Part shown: positions 40,584 to 49,241 of the stretch, piece by piece
Numbering within the stretch: the first letter of the stretch is position 1
How the letters are laid out: each line of letters starts with the position of its first letter
Assembly: GCA_035541015.1 (NCBI GenBank)
Contig: DATLFM010000019.1
Location: forward strand, 1 to 54,502
DNA from: Candidatus Thermoplasmatota archaeon
GTDB taxonomy: Archaea; Thermoplasmatota; SW-10-69-26; JACQPN01; JAIVGT01
Reading direction: 5' to 3'
Length of the DNA: 54,502 bases
Made by a program: the position numbers and the translations under genes
The notes under the pieces: model-generated
Database searches by the model: none
Told to the model about the DNA's origin: nothing
What the model saw: the letters and a program-made list of their open reading frames with translations, nothing else

Positions 40584-40638
40584 ACAAGCGACGACCGTCC
40601 CCCAAACGTGATGTCTTCGGGCCCGCGCGCCGTTGTCC

Positions 40639-41001
40639 ATGCGCTACATCGACGCGCAGGAAGCCAAGCGGCTCATCGAGACGGATCCCAACGTGATCGT
40701 GGTGGACGCGCTGGGGCCGGAGAGCTTCGCCAAGCGGCACCTTCCCACGGCGGTCAACCTCCCCGCCGAAGCGCCCGACTTCGAGCGGCGCGCGAGGGAC
40801 GAGATCCTCGACGTCCGCGCTCCGGTGATCACGTATTGCTCCGGGCCGACGTGCGAAACGAGCAAGAGGGCCGCGCGCAGGCTCGAGGCCATGGGCTACG
40901 AAAACGTGCTCGAGTTCGAGGGCGGCCTCGAGGCGTGGGCCAACGCCGGATTCCCGTTCGAGCGCTCCGGCCCAAGGACGCAAGCGTCGCAGGGAATCTA
41001 G
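40639..41001 (+). CDS. Rhodanese-like sulfurtransferase
   Basis: 120 residues, single rhodanese domain with MRYIDAQEAKRLIE, VDALGPESFAKRHLPTAVNLP and an active-site loop YCSGPTCETSKRAA that retains the first Cys. Paralog of the Cys-less protein at 39053, with the gdh gene between them on the other strand. ATG 40639 is chosen over TTG 40633 to match the paralog. It could transfer sulfane sulfur or act in thiol defence next to OsmC. No leader, so cytoplasmic. Confidence 0.9.
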   Translation: MRYIDAQEAKRLIETDPNVIVVDALGPESFAKRHLPTAVNLPAEAPDFERRARDEILDVRAPVITYCSGPTCETSKRAARRLEAMGYENVLEFEGGLEAWANAGFPFERSGPRTQASQGI

Positions 41002-41028
41002 CCGGACTCTTTGCGCAAGCGGGGCGGT

Positions 41029-41460
41029 TCAGGCGGTCCGAGCCGTCATCGTGATCTTGGTGCCTGGCGCCAGAAGGCGCGAGATGGGGCAGCCGTTCTT
41101 GGCTTTTTCCGCCGCTTGCTCGAAGGCCTTGGCGTCGCCGCCGGCGATCTTCGCCTTTGCGTCGAGGTGGATGTTCGTGACCGAGAAGCCCGCGTCGGTC
41201 TTCTCGAACTTCACGGTGGCCGTGACGTCCACGCGCTCGGGCGTGAGCCCGGCCTTGTCGATCTCGTTGGAGAGGGCCATCGAGAAGCAGCCCGCGTGCG
41301 CCGCGGCGATGAGCTCCTCGGGATTGGTGCCGGGCGTCCCCTCAAAGCGCGTCGTGAAGGAGAGGGGCAGGTTCTGGATCGCCTTGCTGCCCGTGCTGAC
41401 TTGACCCTTGCCGTCCTTGAGCTTGCCCGTCCACGTCGCGTTTGCCGTGCGGTTGAGCAT
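41029..41460 (-). CDS. OsmC/Ohr-family peroxide-reducing protein
   Basis: 143 residues. OsmC-type fold with both redox cysteines: AHAGCFSMALSNEI near residue 60 and KNGCPISRLLAPG near 125. It begins TANATWTGKLKDGKGQVSTG, typical of OsmC rather than Ohr. Such proteins reduce organic hydroperoxides using dithiol partners. ATG 41460 fits the family start. A long hairpin (41476-41517) separates it from the upstream zinc-finger gene. Convergent with the rhodanese gene, 27 bases apart. Confidence 0.92.
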   Translation of the reverse strand: MLNRTANATWTGKLKDGKGQVSTGSKAIQNLPLSFTTRFEGTPGTNPEELIAAAHAGCFSMALSNEIDKAGLTPERVDVTATVKFEKTDAGFSVTNIHLDAKAKIAGGDAKAFEQAAEKAKNGCPISRLLAPGTKITMTARTA

Positions 41461-41475
41461 GCGTTCGAAGCCTCG

Positions 41476-41517
41476 GGGCGGCCATGGTGCTTCAAGACTA
41501 GAAGCTTGTGGCCGCCC
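41476..41517. terminator. Two-part hairpin between mini zinc-finger gene and osmC
   Basis: Outer arms GGGCGGCCA and TGGCCGCCC (nine perfect pairs) enclose inner arms GCTTC and GAAGC with an AAGACTA loop. It could end the zinc-finger transcript or shape the osmC leader. Confidence 0.5.
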
Positions 41518-41525
41518 GGAAGCCC

Positions 41526-41717
41526 TCACCGGTTCTGGCCGGTCCGGGAGCCGCCGCCGGTCTGGCCGCCGCCTGTCCCGCCGGTCGTCCCCGTCGTTCC
41601 GCGCTGGCCCCCGCCGACGGTCTTGCCCACGCCGGCTTCGGGGTGGGAGATCTGGTTGTGCGTGCGCAGCTCCTGCTCGTTCGGGAAGTCCTGGTTGCAC
41701 ATCTGGCAGCGGACCAA
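41526..41717 (-). CDS. Mini C2H2 zinc-finger protein with Gly/Thr tail
   Basis: About 63 residues. One C2H2 finger, C-x2-C-x12-H-x4-H, in RCQMCNQDFPNEQEL followed by RTHNQISH, then a flexible tail of Gly, Thr and Gln (GGQRGTTGTTGGTGGGQ). The start is uncertain: TTG 41717 follows a GGTGA element and gives a finger-first protein; TTG 41768 or the full frame to 41876 would add residues without recognisable fold, and the latter overlaps the thioredoxin gene. It may be a nucleic-acid-binding regulator; it shares the mini-finger design with the gene at 38821-38943. Confidence 0.7.
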   Translation of the reverse strand: MVRCQMCNQDFPNEQELRTHNQISHPEAGVGKTVGGGQRGTTGTTGGTGGGQTGGGSRTGQNR

Positions 41718-41817
41718 CGAATCACCGTCCGTCCGACGTCGAAAGGCTTCGAAAAAGGCTTGTCGCAAACCTGCGGTCGAGTCGACCGGCGGACGCGTAG
41801 CGGCTTGAGCCTTGCTC

Positions 41818-42168
41818 TCAATTGAGCAGGAAGTCCTCGATGTGCTCGACGAGCGTGGCCGCGTTGGCCGCGGCAAACTCGTCCACCTTCTTGCCCTTGC
41901 GGTAGAGCACGGTGTGCGGAAGCAGCGCGAGGTCGGCCAGCCACGGCTGCGACTTCTTCAACTCGAGCCCGCCGGGCTTGTCGAGCGTGAGCTTGCCAAA
42001 GACGATGCTCTTGAAGTGGGGCTTTCGGACGAGCTGCTCGATCTCCTCGTTGTACGGCCCGCAGTTTGCGCAATCGGTCCGCCCCACGACGAGCACCGCC
42101 TTCTCCGCCTTCATCAGATCGGCGAAGTTGCGGTCGTGGATGGCGTGGTGGACGCCGGGGGAAAGCAC
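41818..42168 (-). CDS. Thioredoxin-like protein with CxxC (CANC)
   Basis: 116 residues, no leader. The fold is visible as AVLVVGRTDCANCGPYNEEI with active site CANC, a middle FGKLTLDKPGG strand, and LLPHTVLYRKGKKVDEF where LPHT holds the cis-Pro. The non-standard CANC pair and missing Trp before Cys set it apart from general thioredoxins; it may be a special donor, for example for OsmC encoded nearby or for the CcdA domain at 26.6 kb. GTG 42168 is the best start, with no clear ribosome site. A CCCACGTGGG palindrome lies shortly upstream. Confidence 0.82.
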   Translation of the reverse strand: MLSPGVHHAIHDRNFADLMKAEKAVLVVGRTDCANCGPYNEEIEQLVRKPHFKSIVFGKLTLDKPGGLELKKSQPWLADLALLPHTVLYRKGKKVDEFAAANAATLVEHIEDFLLN

Positions 42169-42254
42169 GCAGACCGTTACTCGCCCACGTGGGGTAAGGC
42201 TTTCGAAATGCGCCCAAAGCGATCCTGCTTGGCCCCGGGGCGTTTTCCGGTCTT

Positions 42255-43901
42255 TTAGAGCCCGGCGCTTCCCGGCAGGACGGGCGCGGGCTCGTCGCTT
42301 GGCTGCGGCAGGGCCGCGCGCGAGAGCACCGTGTCGAGGGCCGCCGGCGCAAGGCGCAGCCGCACGCGCGGCCCAAGGCGCTCCCGCTCGACCACGCCGA
42401 CGGCGTTCAGCCGGTCCACGTGGTGCTTGGCAAGCGTGCGACGGATGCCCGCCTTGCGCGCCGCGTGGGCCTGCTGGATGCCGGCGTTCCAGGCGAGCAC
42501 GCGGAGCAGGCGCTCGACCGTCGGGTGTCGCAGGGCGGCCAGCGTCGCGCGCTCGACCGGATCGTACCGGCCTCCGTTCTCGAAGCAGCGGATGCGTCCT
42601 TGCGCGCGCTCGGTTCGAATGTGGCCGGCCTCTTCGAGCATGCGGAGGTGGTGCACGACGCTCGTGTAGTGGATCCCAAGCGCGTCTCGGACCTCGGCGG
42701 GCGTGACGGCGGGCTTTTGCGCGACCAGGGCAAAGACGCGCGCGCGGTTGGCGTTTTCCAGCGCGTCGGCGGCCCCGATGCGCCGCGACAGGAGCCACGC
42801 GGGCACAGCGAGCATTGCCAGAATGAGAAGCCCCAGTGCAAGGGGCGGCGCGTCGGGCGCAGGGGCTGCACGGGCGGGCACGGCCATCGACCCGGCCGAC
42901 GGCCCGCCCAGCGGCAAGGTCCCGGAGGGTCGCAGCTTCGGTGAGGGATCGAGCGCTTCGAACGCGGCCCGCCCCTCGTCGGCGGCGGCCTTCTCGGCTT
43001 CCGACGTCAGCTCGTCCCTTCCTCCGGCGGAGTACGCCGTTTCCGAGTCTCCCGTCTTGGGAGAGGCGCTCGTGTACACGCGAAGGTCAGGAACGTCGAG
43101 GCGCACGCGAGCGTCGGGAACCTCGTCGAACGCTTCCAGCGCCGCGTTTGCGGCCGCCCGCGTCGCCGCCGAGGCAGCCTCGCCGGCGGAGCGGACGGGG
43201 CCCGTTTCGACCGCAACCTCGACGACGGGCCTTGGAAGCCCCGTCTGCACGCGTTCGTGCGGAACCAGGCGACCTCCGTCGTGGAGCGTCGCCCTCAGGT
43301 ACGCCCGGGCAAACGAGGCCGCCACGGCGTAGTTCTCCCGAAGCTCGTCCCCCAGGCTCGGCGAGTAGCAGGGCGAACCTTCGCCGCACCAAGGAGGAGT
43401 GATCCTCAACCGGTTCAGCTCGCGGGTCACCTTCCGCACGACTTCGTCGGCGTGGGGCTGGACCTCCCGCCAGGCCCCTTCCATCGCCGTTCCCGAGCGG
43501 CCAAACAGTTCTTCGACGACGACGTCCAGGAGAAGCGAGAGGGCGCGATACGTCTCGGCGGTGTCGAGGCGCACCGAAGACGACTCCACCGGCGGCTCTG
43601 GAAGCGAAAGATCGAGGTCCTCATCCGCCACGTGCGCGCGGGCGCGCGAAGGAGAGGCCGAGACCGTCGCGCCGCGCTCGTCGAGGCGCCAGCCGGCCAA
43701 GGCCTCGTCGTAGCTTCGGGCCAGGGGCGGCAGGGGGGCGAGGGCCTGCCCGGCGGCGGCGCGCGCATCGAACTCGATGGCGGGAAGCGGCAAGGGCGAA
43801 TCGACGGCCAGAACCCGCGTGCCGTCGTGCGAAACCTCCGCGGTCCCGCCCGCCGCCTGCGGGAGGATCAGCAGCAGCAACGCGACCGCCCACGCTCGCA
43901 T
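42255..43901 (-). CDS. Membrane-anchored winged-helix transcription regulator with external sensor
   Basis: 548 residues. Signal sequence (WAVALLLLILPQAAGG), an extracytoplasmic domain of about 340 residues, a membrane helix (PPLALGLLILAMLAVPAWLL, about 360-380), and two cytoplasmic winged-helix units: VFALVAQKPAVTPAEVRDALG with HYTSVVHHLRMLEEAGHI, and a second around ATLAALRHPTVERLLRVLAW with IRRTLAKHHVDRLNAVGVV. A one-component membrane regulator: outside signal, inside DNA binding. The sensor contains PPWCGEGSPCYSP near residue 171, a likely disulfide loop. ATG 43901 is used because the leader follows at once; GTG 43919 is possible. Divergent from the secretome genes it may control; a 33-base nested palindrome lies in the gap. 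Confidence 0.85.
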   Translation of the reverse strand: MRAWAVALLLLILPQAAGGTAEVSHDGTRVLAVDSPLPLPAIEFDARAAAGQALAPLPPLARSYDEALAGWRLDERGATVSASPSRARAHVADEDLDLSLPEPPVESSSVRLDTAETYRALSLLLDVVVEELFGRSGTAMEGAWREVQPHADEVVRKVTRELNRLRITPPWCGEGSPCYSPSLGDELRENYAVAASFARAYLRATLHDGGRLVPHERVQTGLPRPVVEVAVETGPVRSAGEAASAATRAAANAALEAFDEVPDARVRLDVPDLRVYTSASPKTGDSETAYSAGGRDELTSEAEKAAADEGRAAFEALDPSPKLRPSGTLPLGGPSAGSMAVPARAAPAPDAPPLALGLLILAMLAVPAWLLSRRIGAADALENANRARVFALVAQKPAVTPAEVRDALGIHYTSVVHHLRMLEEAGHIRTERAQGRIRCFENGGRYDPVERATLAALRHPTVERLLRVLAWNAGIQQAHAARKAGIRRTLAKHHVDRLNAVGVVERERLGPRVRLRLAPAALDTVLSRAALPQPSDEPAPVLPGSAGL

Positions 43902-43969
43902 GTCCTTCCGCTCTCCCACCCCCCTTTCGAATCACGGTCCTTAACGCTTTCTGTACCGGCGACGGGCGC

Positions 43970-44002
43970 GTCCAACGGAATTCGGACGAATCGCCGTTGG
44001 AC
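43970..44002. promoter_or_regulatory. Nested palindrome GTCCAACGG ... CCGTTGGAC
   Basis: Perfect nine-base outer arms enclose a second palindrome, TTCG-GA-CGAA. It lies in the 179-base gap between the membrane regulator and the PQQ-type propeller gene, the natural place for an operator of that regulator. Two AACGCTTT-containing strings flank it (near 43943 and 44025). Confidence 0.65.
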
Positions 44003-44080
44003 AAGGATCGTGCTAGGCGATCAACGCTTTTTGGAACGTCGCTAAGAGCGCCGCGGTCGTAGCCGGCCTCGGGAAGAGCC

Positions 44081-45724
44081 ATGTTGCGAATCCTGCCCTT
44101 GGCGTTTGCGCTGTTGATCGTGCCCTGGGGGGCCGCCGCCCCAAGCCTCGTCGGGACGGAAGCCGGACCCGTGAAGAACGTCTGCGCGGACCCGCGAACG
44201 GTCTTGGAAGCGCAGCCCTGCGCGCGCTGGATCTCGCGAGCGAATGCGGGCGAGCTCAGCACGCACGGCGCGATCGCCGTGAGCCCCGACGGCACGCTTG
44301 TCGTGGCCACGGGCAAGGGACAGACGAGCGCGTGCGGGTCGCAATGCTTCGTCGGAATCTCCGGCATGGACATGCTCACGGTCGCCTACGACGCGAAGAC
44401 CGGCGCCCGGCGGTGGTCGGCGACGTACGGCGGAAGCGGCGACTTCGTGGACGTCGGAATGGCCGTCGCCTTCGATCCTTCGGGCACGCGCGTGTACGTG
44501 GGAGGGTTCGTGTACTCCGCCGGCACGGGATACGACGAGGCGCTCCTCGCCTACGACGCCGCGACGGGAGCCCCGGCCTGGTCGCGCGTGGAATCGCGAT
44601 TCCCCGAAGGGGATCTGGAGCTCGTGAACGCCCTTGCGGTCGCGCCCGACGGACGCGTGTTTGCAGCAAGCAGCGCCTTTGGCACGGGCGAGTCGGCCCG
44701 GCTTGCCGTCTACGATGGCGCCACCGGAACCCGGCTTGGCCATGCGGACTTTCCGCGCACGCTGCTGTGGGACGTCGTGCGGTCCGACGAGCAGGTCGTC
44801 GTCGTGGGCGGGCGCGCCCCGTCGGCCGGGCAGAGCCTTGCGCCCTTCGTGCAGGCCCTGGATCCGCAGCTCTTGCCCTCCTGGTCCGCCTCGCTGGCCG
44901 TCTCGGGACGGGCCTTTGCGTCGCGCGTGGCGCTCGCCGGCGAGCGCGTGCTCGTGGCGGGCAACGCGGCAGACGCGCTGGGGCACCACGACTTCGTGGC
45001 CGCCGCGCTCGACGCCGCGACGGGTCAGGTCCAGTGGCTGGAGCGCCACGCCGCCTCCGGGCGCATGAACGACGCGGCCGTCGCAGGCGGAAGCTTCGTG
45101 CTTGCGGGCGAGGCCCTGTCCGCAAACGGGAACGGCTCCGTCCACCGGACGATCGCGTACTCCGTCGAGGACGGCTCCGTGCGGTGGATGCAAAGCCACG
45201 GCAGCGGCGCGGCCCTCGACGCCGCGCACGGCATCGCCGCCTCCGCGGACGGTTCCTTCGTCGTGGTGACCGGGGAAAGCCAGTCGGCCGCGCTGCGGTC
45301 GGGCCTTCTGTCCTGCTCGCCCATCTCCCTGCCCGAGGAGGCCTGCGCGCCAACGAGCGACGTATTCACGGTCGCGTATCGCGCCTCCGACGGCGCCGTG
45401 CTGTGGAAGGCGGCGCTCGACGGGGCGGGTCGCGGGGACGACGTCGGGCTCGCCGTCGCGCTTTCAGGCTCGGCCGTCTACGTGGGAGGACACCTTTCCG
45501 GAACCGGCGCCGGCTGTCTTGCCTCGATCTCGTACACCCTGCAGGGTCGCGAAGAGAGGGTGTGTGCCGGGCCCCAGCGCCTCTGCGCCGGGCCGGGCGA
45601 CTGCCTGATGTCGCCGGCGCGACAGGACGCGTTCCTGCTCCGCTACGACGCCACGGCGGCCGCGGCCCAAAACGGGCCGGTCCAGCGCGTTTCGGAGAGG
45701 GATCATCCCCCGGCACGGCTCTAG
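44081..45724 (+). CDS. Secreted PQQ-type beta-propeller protein
   Basis: 547 residues. Signal peptide (LPLAFALLIVPWGAAA). The body is made of PQQ-like propeller blades with the signature YDAKTGARRW, YDAATGAPAW, LDAATGQVQW, SVEDGSVRWM and RASDGAVLWK. No quinone-dehydrogenase ligands are evident, so a binding or scaffold role is more likely than catalysis. Cysteines cluster in SACGSQCF and VCAGPQRLCAGPGDC, probably disulfides. First gene of the secreted-protein unit; ATG 44081 directly precedes the leader, and the protease gene follows after six bases. Confidence 0.87.
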   Translation: MLRILPLAFALLIVPWGAAAPSLVGTEAGPVKNVCADPRTVLEAQPCARWISRANAGELSTHGAIAVSPDGTLVVATGKGQTSACGSQCFVGISGMDMLTVAYDAKTGARRWSATYGGSGDFVDVGMAVAFDPSGTRVYVGGFVYSAGTGYDEALLAYDAATGAPAWSRVESRFPEGDLELVNALAVAPDGRVFAASSAFGTGESARLAVYDGATGTRLGHADFPRTLLWDVVRSDEQVVVVGGRAPSAGQSLAPFVQALDPQLLPSWSASLAVSGRAFASRVALAGERVLVAGNAADALGHHDFVAAALDAATGQVQWLERHAASGRMNDAAVAGGSFVLAGEALSANGNGSVHRTIAYSVEDGSVRWMQSHGSGAALDAAHGIAASADGSFVVVTGESQSAALRSGLLSCSPISLPEEACAPTSDVFTVAYRASDGAVLWKAALDGAGRGDDVGLAVALSGSAVYVGGHLSGTGAGCLASISYTLQGREERVCAGPQRLCAGPGDCLMSPARQDAFLLRYDATAAAAQNGPVQRVSERDHPPARL

Positions 45725-45730
45725 GAGCGC

Positions 45731-48157
45731 ATGCACGCCAAGCGCGCGATCACGATCGTGCTCCTGCTCTCGACAGGCTTGGTTCCGCCGGTGCCCGCCG
45801 CAGCGTCGGCGGGCGCCGAGCCTCCTGCGCACGGGGCCGTCTCGGAGACGGGCCGTCTTGTCGTCGGTCTTTCCGGTCCGCACGGCTTGGGGGTGGGCGA
45901 CCGCTACCTGGGGCTATCCGTGGAGACCGTCGACGAGCGCCTCCATTTCCTCGTCGTGTCGCCCCTGGACCCCCGCGCGTTCCGCGCGCAGGCGCAAGCC
46001 GACCCGCGCGTCCGGTACGTGGAGCCCGAGCGCCGGATCCCGCTGCTGGACGCGTGGCCGGACGATCCCCGGTTCGGCGCGCAGTACGCTCCCATGAACG
46101 TGGGCGCGCCGGCGGCCTGGGCCCTGTTCCCCGGCGACGGCTCGTCGGCCGTGTGCGTCGTGGACACGGGCCTTCGCGCCACGCACGAGGAGTTCGCGGG
46201 CCGCTTCCTGGGCGGATACAACTACGTGGGCTACAACACGGACGTCTCCGATGGCATGGGCCATGGAACGCACGTCGCCGGCATCGCCGCGGCGACCGTG
46301 GGCAACGGGCTTGGGATCGCGGGCATGGGCAACGTCGGCCTCTACGCGGTCAAGGCCGGCAGTGACCGGTACATCCTCACCACGGCCGCCGCAAGCGGCA
46401 TCGCATGGTGCGCCAACGCGCCCGTCGAGCGGACCGTGATCAACCTGAGCTTTGGCTGCCAGTCGTGCGACGACCGCGCGATCTCGGACGCGATCGAGTA
46501 CGCCGTGCAGACGAAGGGCCGCATCGTGGTGGCCGGGGCGGGCAACGACGGCTGCCAAGACTGCGTGCTGCACCCCGCGCGCCACCCCGATGCGATCGCG
46601 GTCGGATGCACCACGCGCGCGCGAGGCCTCTGCCCGTTCTCCGCCCGCGGCCCGCAGGTCGAGGTGTCCGCGCCGGGCTTCTCCGTCCTGAGCACGCTGC
46701 ATGTGAGCGATCTCGCCTACGGGCGCATGAGCGGAACGAGCATGAGCGCGCCCCACGTGGCCGGCGCCCTTGCGCTTGCGTGGGGGCACCTTCCGCACCT
46801 CACGGGACCGCAGCTTCGCGCGCGCCTTGCCGCCACCGCGCACGACCTTGGAGCGCCGGGACGCGACGACGGATTCGGGCACGGCGAGCTCGACGTGGGC
46901 TGCCTCCTTTCCGGAGCGCAGCCGTGCCCCCGGCCGCCCGAAGCGGCGTGCGGCTGGGCACCCAACGATTGCTTCGCCGACGCCCGCCTGGTGGACGGCG
47001 TGCCGTTCTCCGATCGGCGCGGCACGGCGGGCGCCGGCGCAGAGCCGGGGGAGCCGCGCGCGTGCGCAAAGGGCGGCGGGCCCGTTGGCTCGACCGTCTG
47101 GTACGCGCTTGCGGTCGACGAGGACGTCGACCTCGTGGCGGACACGACCGGCTCCGACTTCGACACGGTCCTCGCCGTGTATCGCGGCAGCGCCTTGTCG
47201 GATCTTGCGCTTCTGGCCTGCAACGACGACGCTCCCGGCGCGCTTTCCTCCCGCGCGTGGTTCCCGGCGCGCGCGGGCGAACGATACTACGTCCAGGCGT
47301 CGGGGGTGGGCGAGGACTTTGGCGATCTTGCCTTCCGGGTTCGACCGATCGCGCCGCCGGCGCCTTGCCCGGAGGCGAGCGTCCCGGCGGACTGCTTTGC
47401 GGCCGCGACCGAGCTTCGCGGCGTGCCCGCGACCCACCGGCGGGACACGCGCGGGGCGACGCTTGAACCCGAGGAGCCGCGACCCTGCGGCGGCATGGGC
47501 GCGACCGTCTGGTACCGGTGGACCGCCGAATCCGACGGCTTCGTGGAGATCGACACGCGCGAGTCGGGATTCGATACGGTCCTTGCCGTGTACGCCGGGC
47601 GATGGGGCGCGCTTGAGCCCTTGGCCTGCAACGACGATGCCGCCCCCGGCGTCTTGCAGTCTCGCGTGCGGCTCGACGTGCAAGCGGGCAACGCGTACTT
47701 CGTCCAAGCGGGCGGGTCCCTGGGCCGCCAGGGCGATCTTGCGATCCGTTTCGGAGGCTGCCCGGGCGTTCGGGGCGACTGCTTTGCCCAGGCGGAGGCG
47801 GTGACGTCAACGCCGTACGTCGACGTGCGCGACACGGGAGGCGCGACGAACGAACCCGGCGAGCCCGCCGGCTGCGCGAGCTCGATCGGAGCGAGCCTCT
47901 GGTACCGATGGGAACCCGCTCGCAGCGGGCGCGCCGCGGCAACCACGCTTGGATCCTCGTACGACACGATGCTTGCGGCCTACCGCGGCGACGACCTCGC
48001 GGCCCTTTCGCTTGTCGCCTGCAACAACGACCTTGCCCCGAAGATCGCGCAGTCGAGGCTCGACTTCCCCGTGGAGGCGGGGACAACCTATTTCGTGCAG
48101 GTCGCCGGCCCCCATGGCGCAAGCGGCCGCCTCGTGCTCACGCTTGCCGTCGCATGA
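45731..48157 (+). CDS. Secreted subtilisin-like protease (S8) with three PPC-type domains
   Basis: 808 residues. Signal peptide (ITIVLLLSTGLVPPVPAAAS), an I9-like propeptide (about 40-105, with FLVVSPLDPRAF), then the S8 domain: Asp in CVVDTGLRATHEEF, His in GHGTHVAGIAA, oxyanion Asn in VAGAGNDG and Ser in GTSMSAPHVAGALAL. After about residue 395 come three repeats of about 130 residues, each with a CFA(D/A)A-like entry, an EPGEP or EPEEP turn, a GSTVWYAL / GATVWYRW / GASLWYRW strand, FDTVLAVYRG-like and ACNDDA-like strands: pre-peptidase C-terminal type domains. Many Cys suggest disulfides. Six bases after the propeller gene, hence co-transcribed. Probably degrades protein outside the cell or matures its neighbours. 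Confidence 0.93.
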   Translation: MHAKRAITIVLLLSTGLVPPVPAAASAGAEPPAHGAVSETGRLVVGLSGPHGLGVGDRYLGLSVETVDERLHFLVVSPLDPRAFRAQAQADPRVRYVEPERRIPLLDAWPDDPRFGAQYAPMNVGAPAAWALFPGDGSSAVCVVDTGLRATHEEFAGRFLGGYNYVGYNTDVSDGMGHGTHVAGIAAATVGNGLGIAGMGNVGLYAVKAGSDRYILTTAAASGIAWCANAPVERTVINLSFGCQSCDDRAISDAIEYAVQTKGRIVVAGAGNDGCQDCVLHPARHPDAIAVGCTTRARGLCPFSARGPQVEVSAPGFSVLSTLHVSDLAYGRMSGTSMSAPHVAGALALAWGHLPHLTGPQLRARLAATAHDLGAPGRDDGFGHGELDVGCLLSGAQPCPRPPEAACGWAPNDCFADARLVDGVPFSDRRGTAGAGAEPGEPRACAKGGGPVGSTVWYALAVDEDVDLVADTTGSDFDTVLAVYRGSALSDLALLACNDDAPGALSSRAWFPARAGERYYVQASGVGEDFGDLAFRVRPIAPPAPCPEASVPADCFAAATELRGVPATHRRDTRGATLEPEEPRPCGGMGATVWYRWTAESDGFVEIDTRESGFDTVLAVYAGRWGALEPLACNDDAAPGVLQSRVRLDVQAGNAYFVQAGGSLGRQGDLAIRFGGCPGVRGDCFAQAEAVTSTPYVDVRDTGGATNEPGEPAGCASSIGASLWYRWEPARSGRAAATTLGSSYDTMLAAYRGDDLAALSLVACNNDLAPKIAQSRLDFPVEAGTTYFVQVAGPHGASGRLVLTLAVA

Positions 48158-48207
48158 GATTCGGACAACCGTAATGCCGCACTCGCGCGTTCGCGCCGCC
48201 GATCCCC

Positions 48208-48693
48208 ATGCGAACCACGCTTGCACGCCCGGCCTTGCTTCAAGCCGCCGCCCTGTTTTGCCTCCTCGGGCCGCTTGCGGGAGCGGCGCTTGCGAGTCCG
48301 TCCGAGCCCGTGTTCGTTTGCACGCGCACGATCGTCGTGGGGCATCCGGCGACGGCCGTCACAAGCGTGACGGAGCAGCGACAAGGCCCCTGGTCACCGA
48401 CGATCCGAAACGCCATTCCGGAGGGCATCGACGGCTTCTACTGCGACCTTGCGTCCACGCTGTGGGGCTCGCGGGTGACGACGGTCACGGACAACGGCGG
48501 AGTCTCCCACGACCTCGACATCCATTTCTTCGGCGAGCGCCAGCCCAACGGGCAGTCCGGTCCGTACCTGGGCGGATGCGCCACCAACGCCCCCGACGAG
48601 GTGTGCACGGTACCCGTGGACGCCCGGCAGGTCCTGGTCGTCGCGTACAGGGGCCTTCGCATGACCGTGACGGTCGCAAGCGGATTTGCCTGA
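48208..48693 (+). CDS. Small secreted Cys-containing protein, unknown
   Basis: 161 residues: leader LLQAAALFCLLGPLAGAALA, then a mostly beta-rich body with four cysteines (VFVCTRTI, GFYCDLAS, GGCATNAPDEVCTV), likely two disulfides. I do not recognise the family. It follows the protease after 50 bases and precedes two more small exported proteins, so the four are probably one transcription unit or regulon. Confidence 0.72.
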   Translation: MRTTLARPALLQAAALFCLLGPLAGAALASPSEPVFVCTRTIVVGHPATAVTSVTEQRQGPWSPTIRNAIPEGIDGFYCDLASTLWGSRVTTVTDNGGVSHDLDIHFFGERQPNGQSGPYLGGCATNAPDEVCTVPVDARQVLVVAYRGLRMTVTVASGFA

Positions 48694-48763
48694 GCTCGAC
48701 CGGGTCCAACGGCGTTCGGAAAACCTCCATCCCGTCGGGTTGGCTTGCCCGAACCGGGGAAGC

Positions 48764-49237
48764 ATGCAACGGAATCTCGTGACGCTGATGTTCGTGGGCT
48801 TGTTCCTGGGAACGCTCGCTCCGGCCGAGGGTACGGGCGCACCCGTGCCCCCGTTCGTGAAAATCCTGCAGCCGACCGCAAACGAGCAGGTCGCCGGCGC
48901 GATGTGGGTCGTGGTGCGCGCGGGCCACGACTCGGGCACGATCGCGCGCTTGGACCTGCGCGTGGACGCGGGCGGCCCCGGATATCAGGAGCACGACATC
49001 ACGCGGGAACGGTGCGGGGACCGCCGCGTATCGCCGCTGGGCGCCGATCCCGACGACTACTGCTACCTCGTGATGCTTCCCGGCTATCGGATGGCCTACA
49101 CGCGCGTCGACGTGGTCGCCGTGTCGAGCGACGGGCTCTCTGCGCACGACGCGGTCCAGGCGAGGGTGGTCTACCCGCTCAGCCTCTGGCACAAGCTTCA
49201 CACGTGGTGCGGCGAGGGCTCCGTCGTCTGCCTCTAG
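48764..49237 (+). CDS. Small secreted protein ending in WCGEGSVVCL
   Basis: 157 residues from ATG 48764 (CGGGGAAG just upstream). Leader LVTLMFVGLFLGTLAPAEG, then an Ig-like or fibronectin-like body: VKILQPTANEQVAGAMWVVV, IARLDLRVDAGG, TRVDVVAVSSDG. These phrases are typical of the Big/Ig-like folds found in surface proteins. The last residues are HTWCGEGSVVCL; the external sensor domain of the membrane regulator at 42255-43901 contains the very similar WCGEGSPC. A third cysteine pair is in ERCGDRR and DDYCYLV. Function unknown. Confidence 0.75.
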   Translation: MQRNLVTLMFVGLFLGTLAPAEGTGAPVPPFVKILQPTANEQVAGAMWVVVRAGHDSGTIARLDLRVDAGGPGYQEHDITRERCGDRRVSPLGADPDDYCYLVMLPGYRMAYTRVDVVAVSSDGLSAHDAVQARVVYPLSLWHKLHTWCGEGSVVCL

Positions 49238-49241
49238 GCGC

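Noticed and set aside
42184-42193. Palindrome CCCACGTGGG upstream of the CANC thioredoxin-like gene
   Set aside because: Only ten bases and GC-rich, so expected by chance in this sequence; mentioned in the gene entry but not claimed as an operator.
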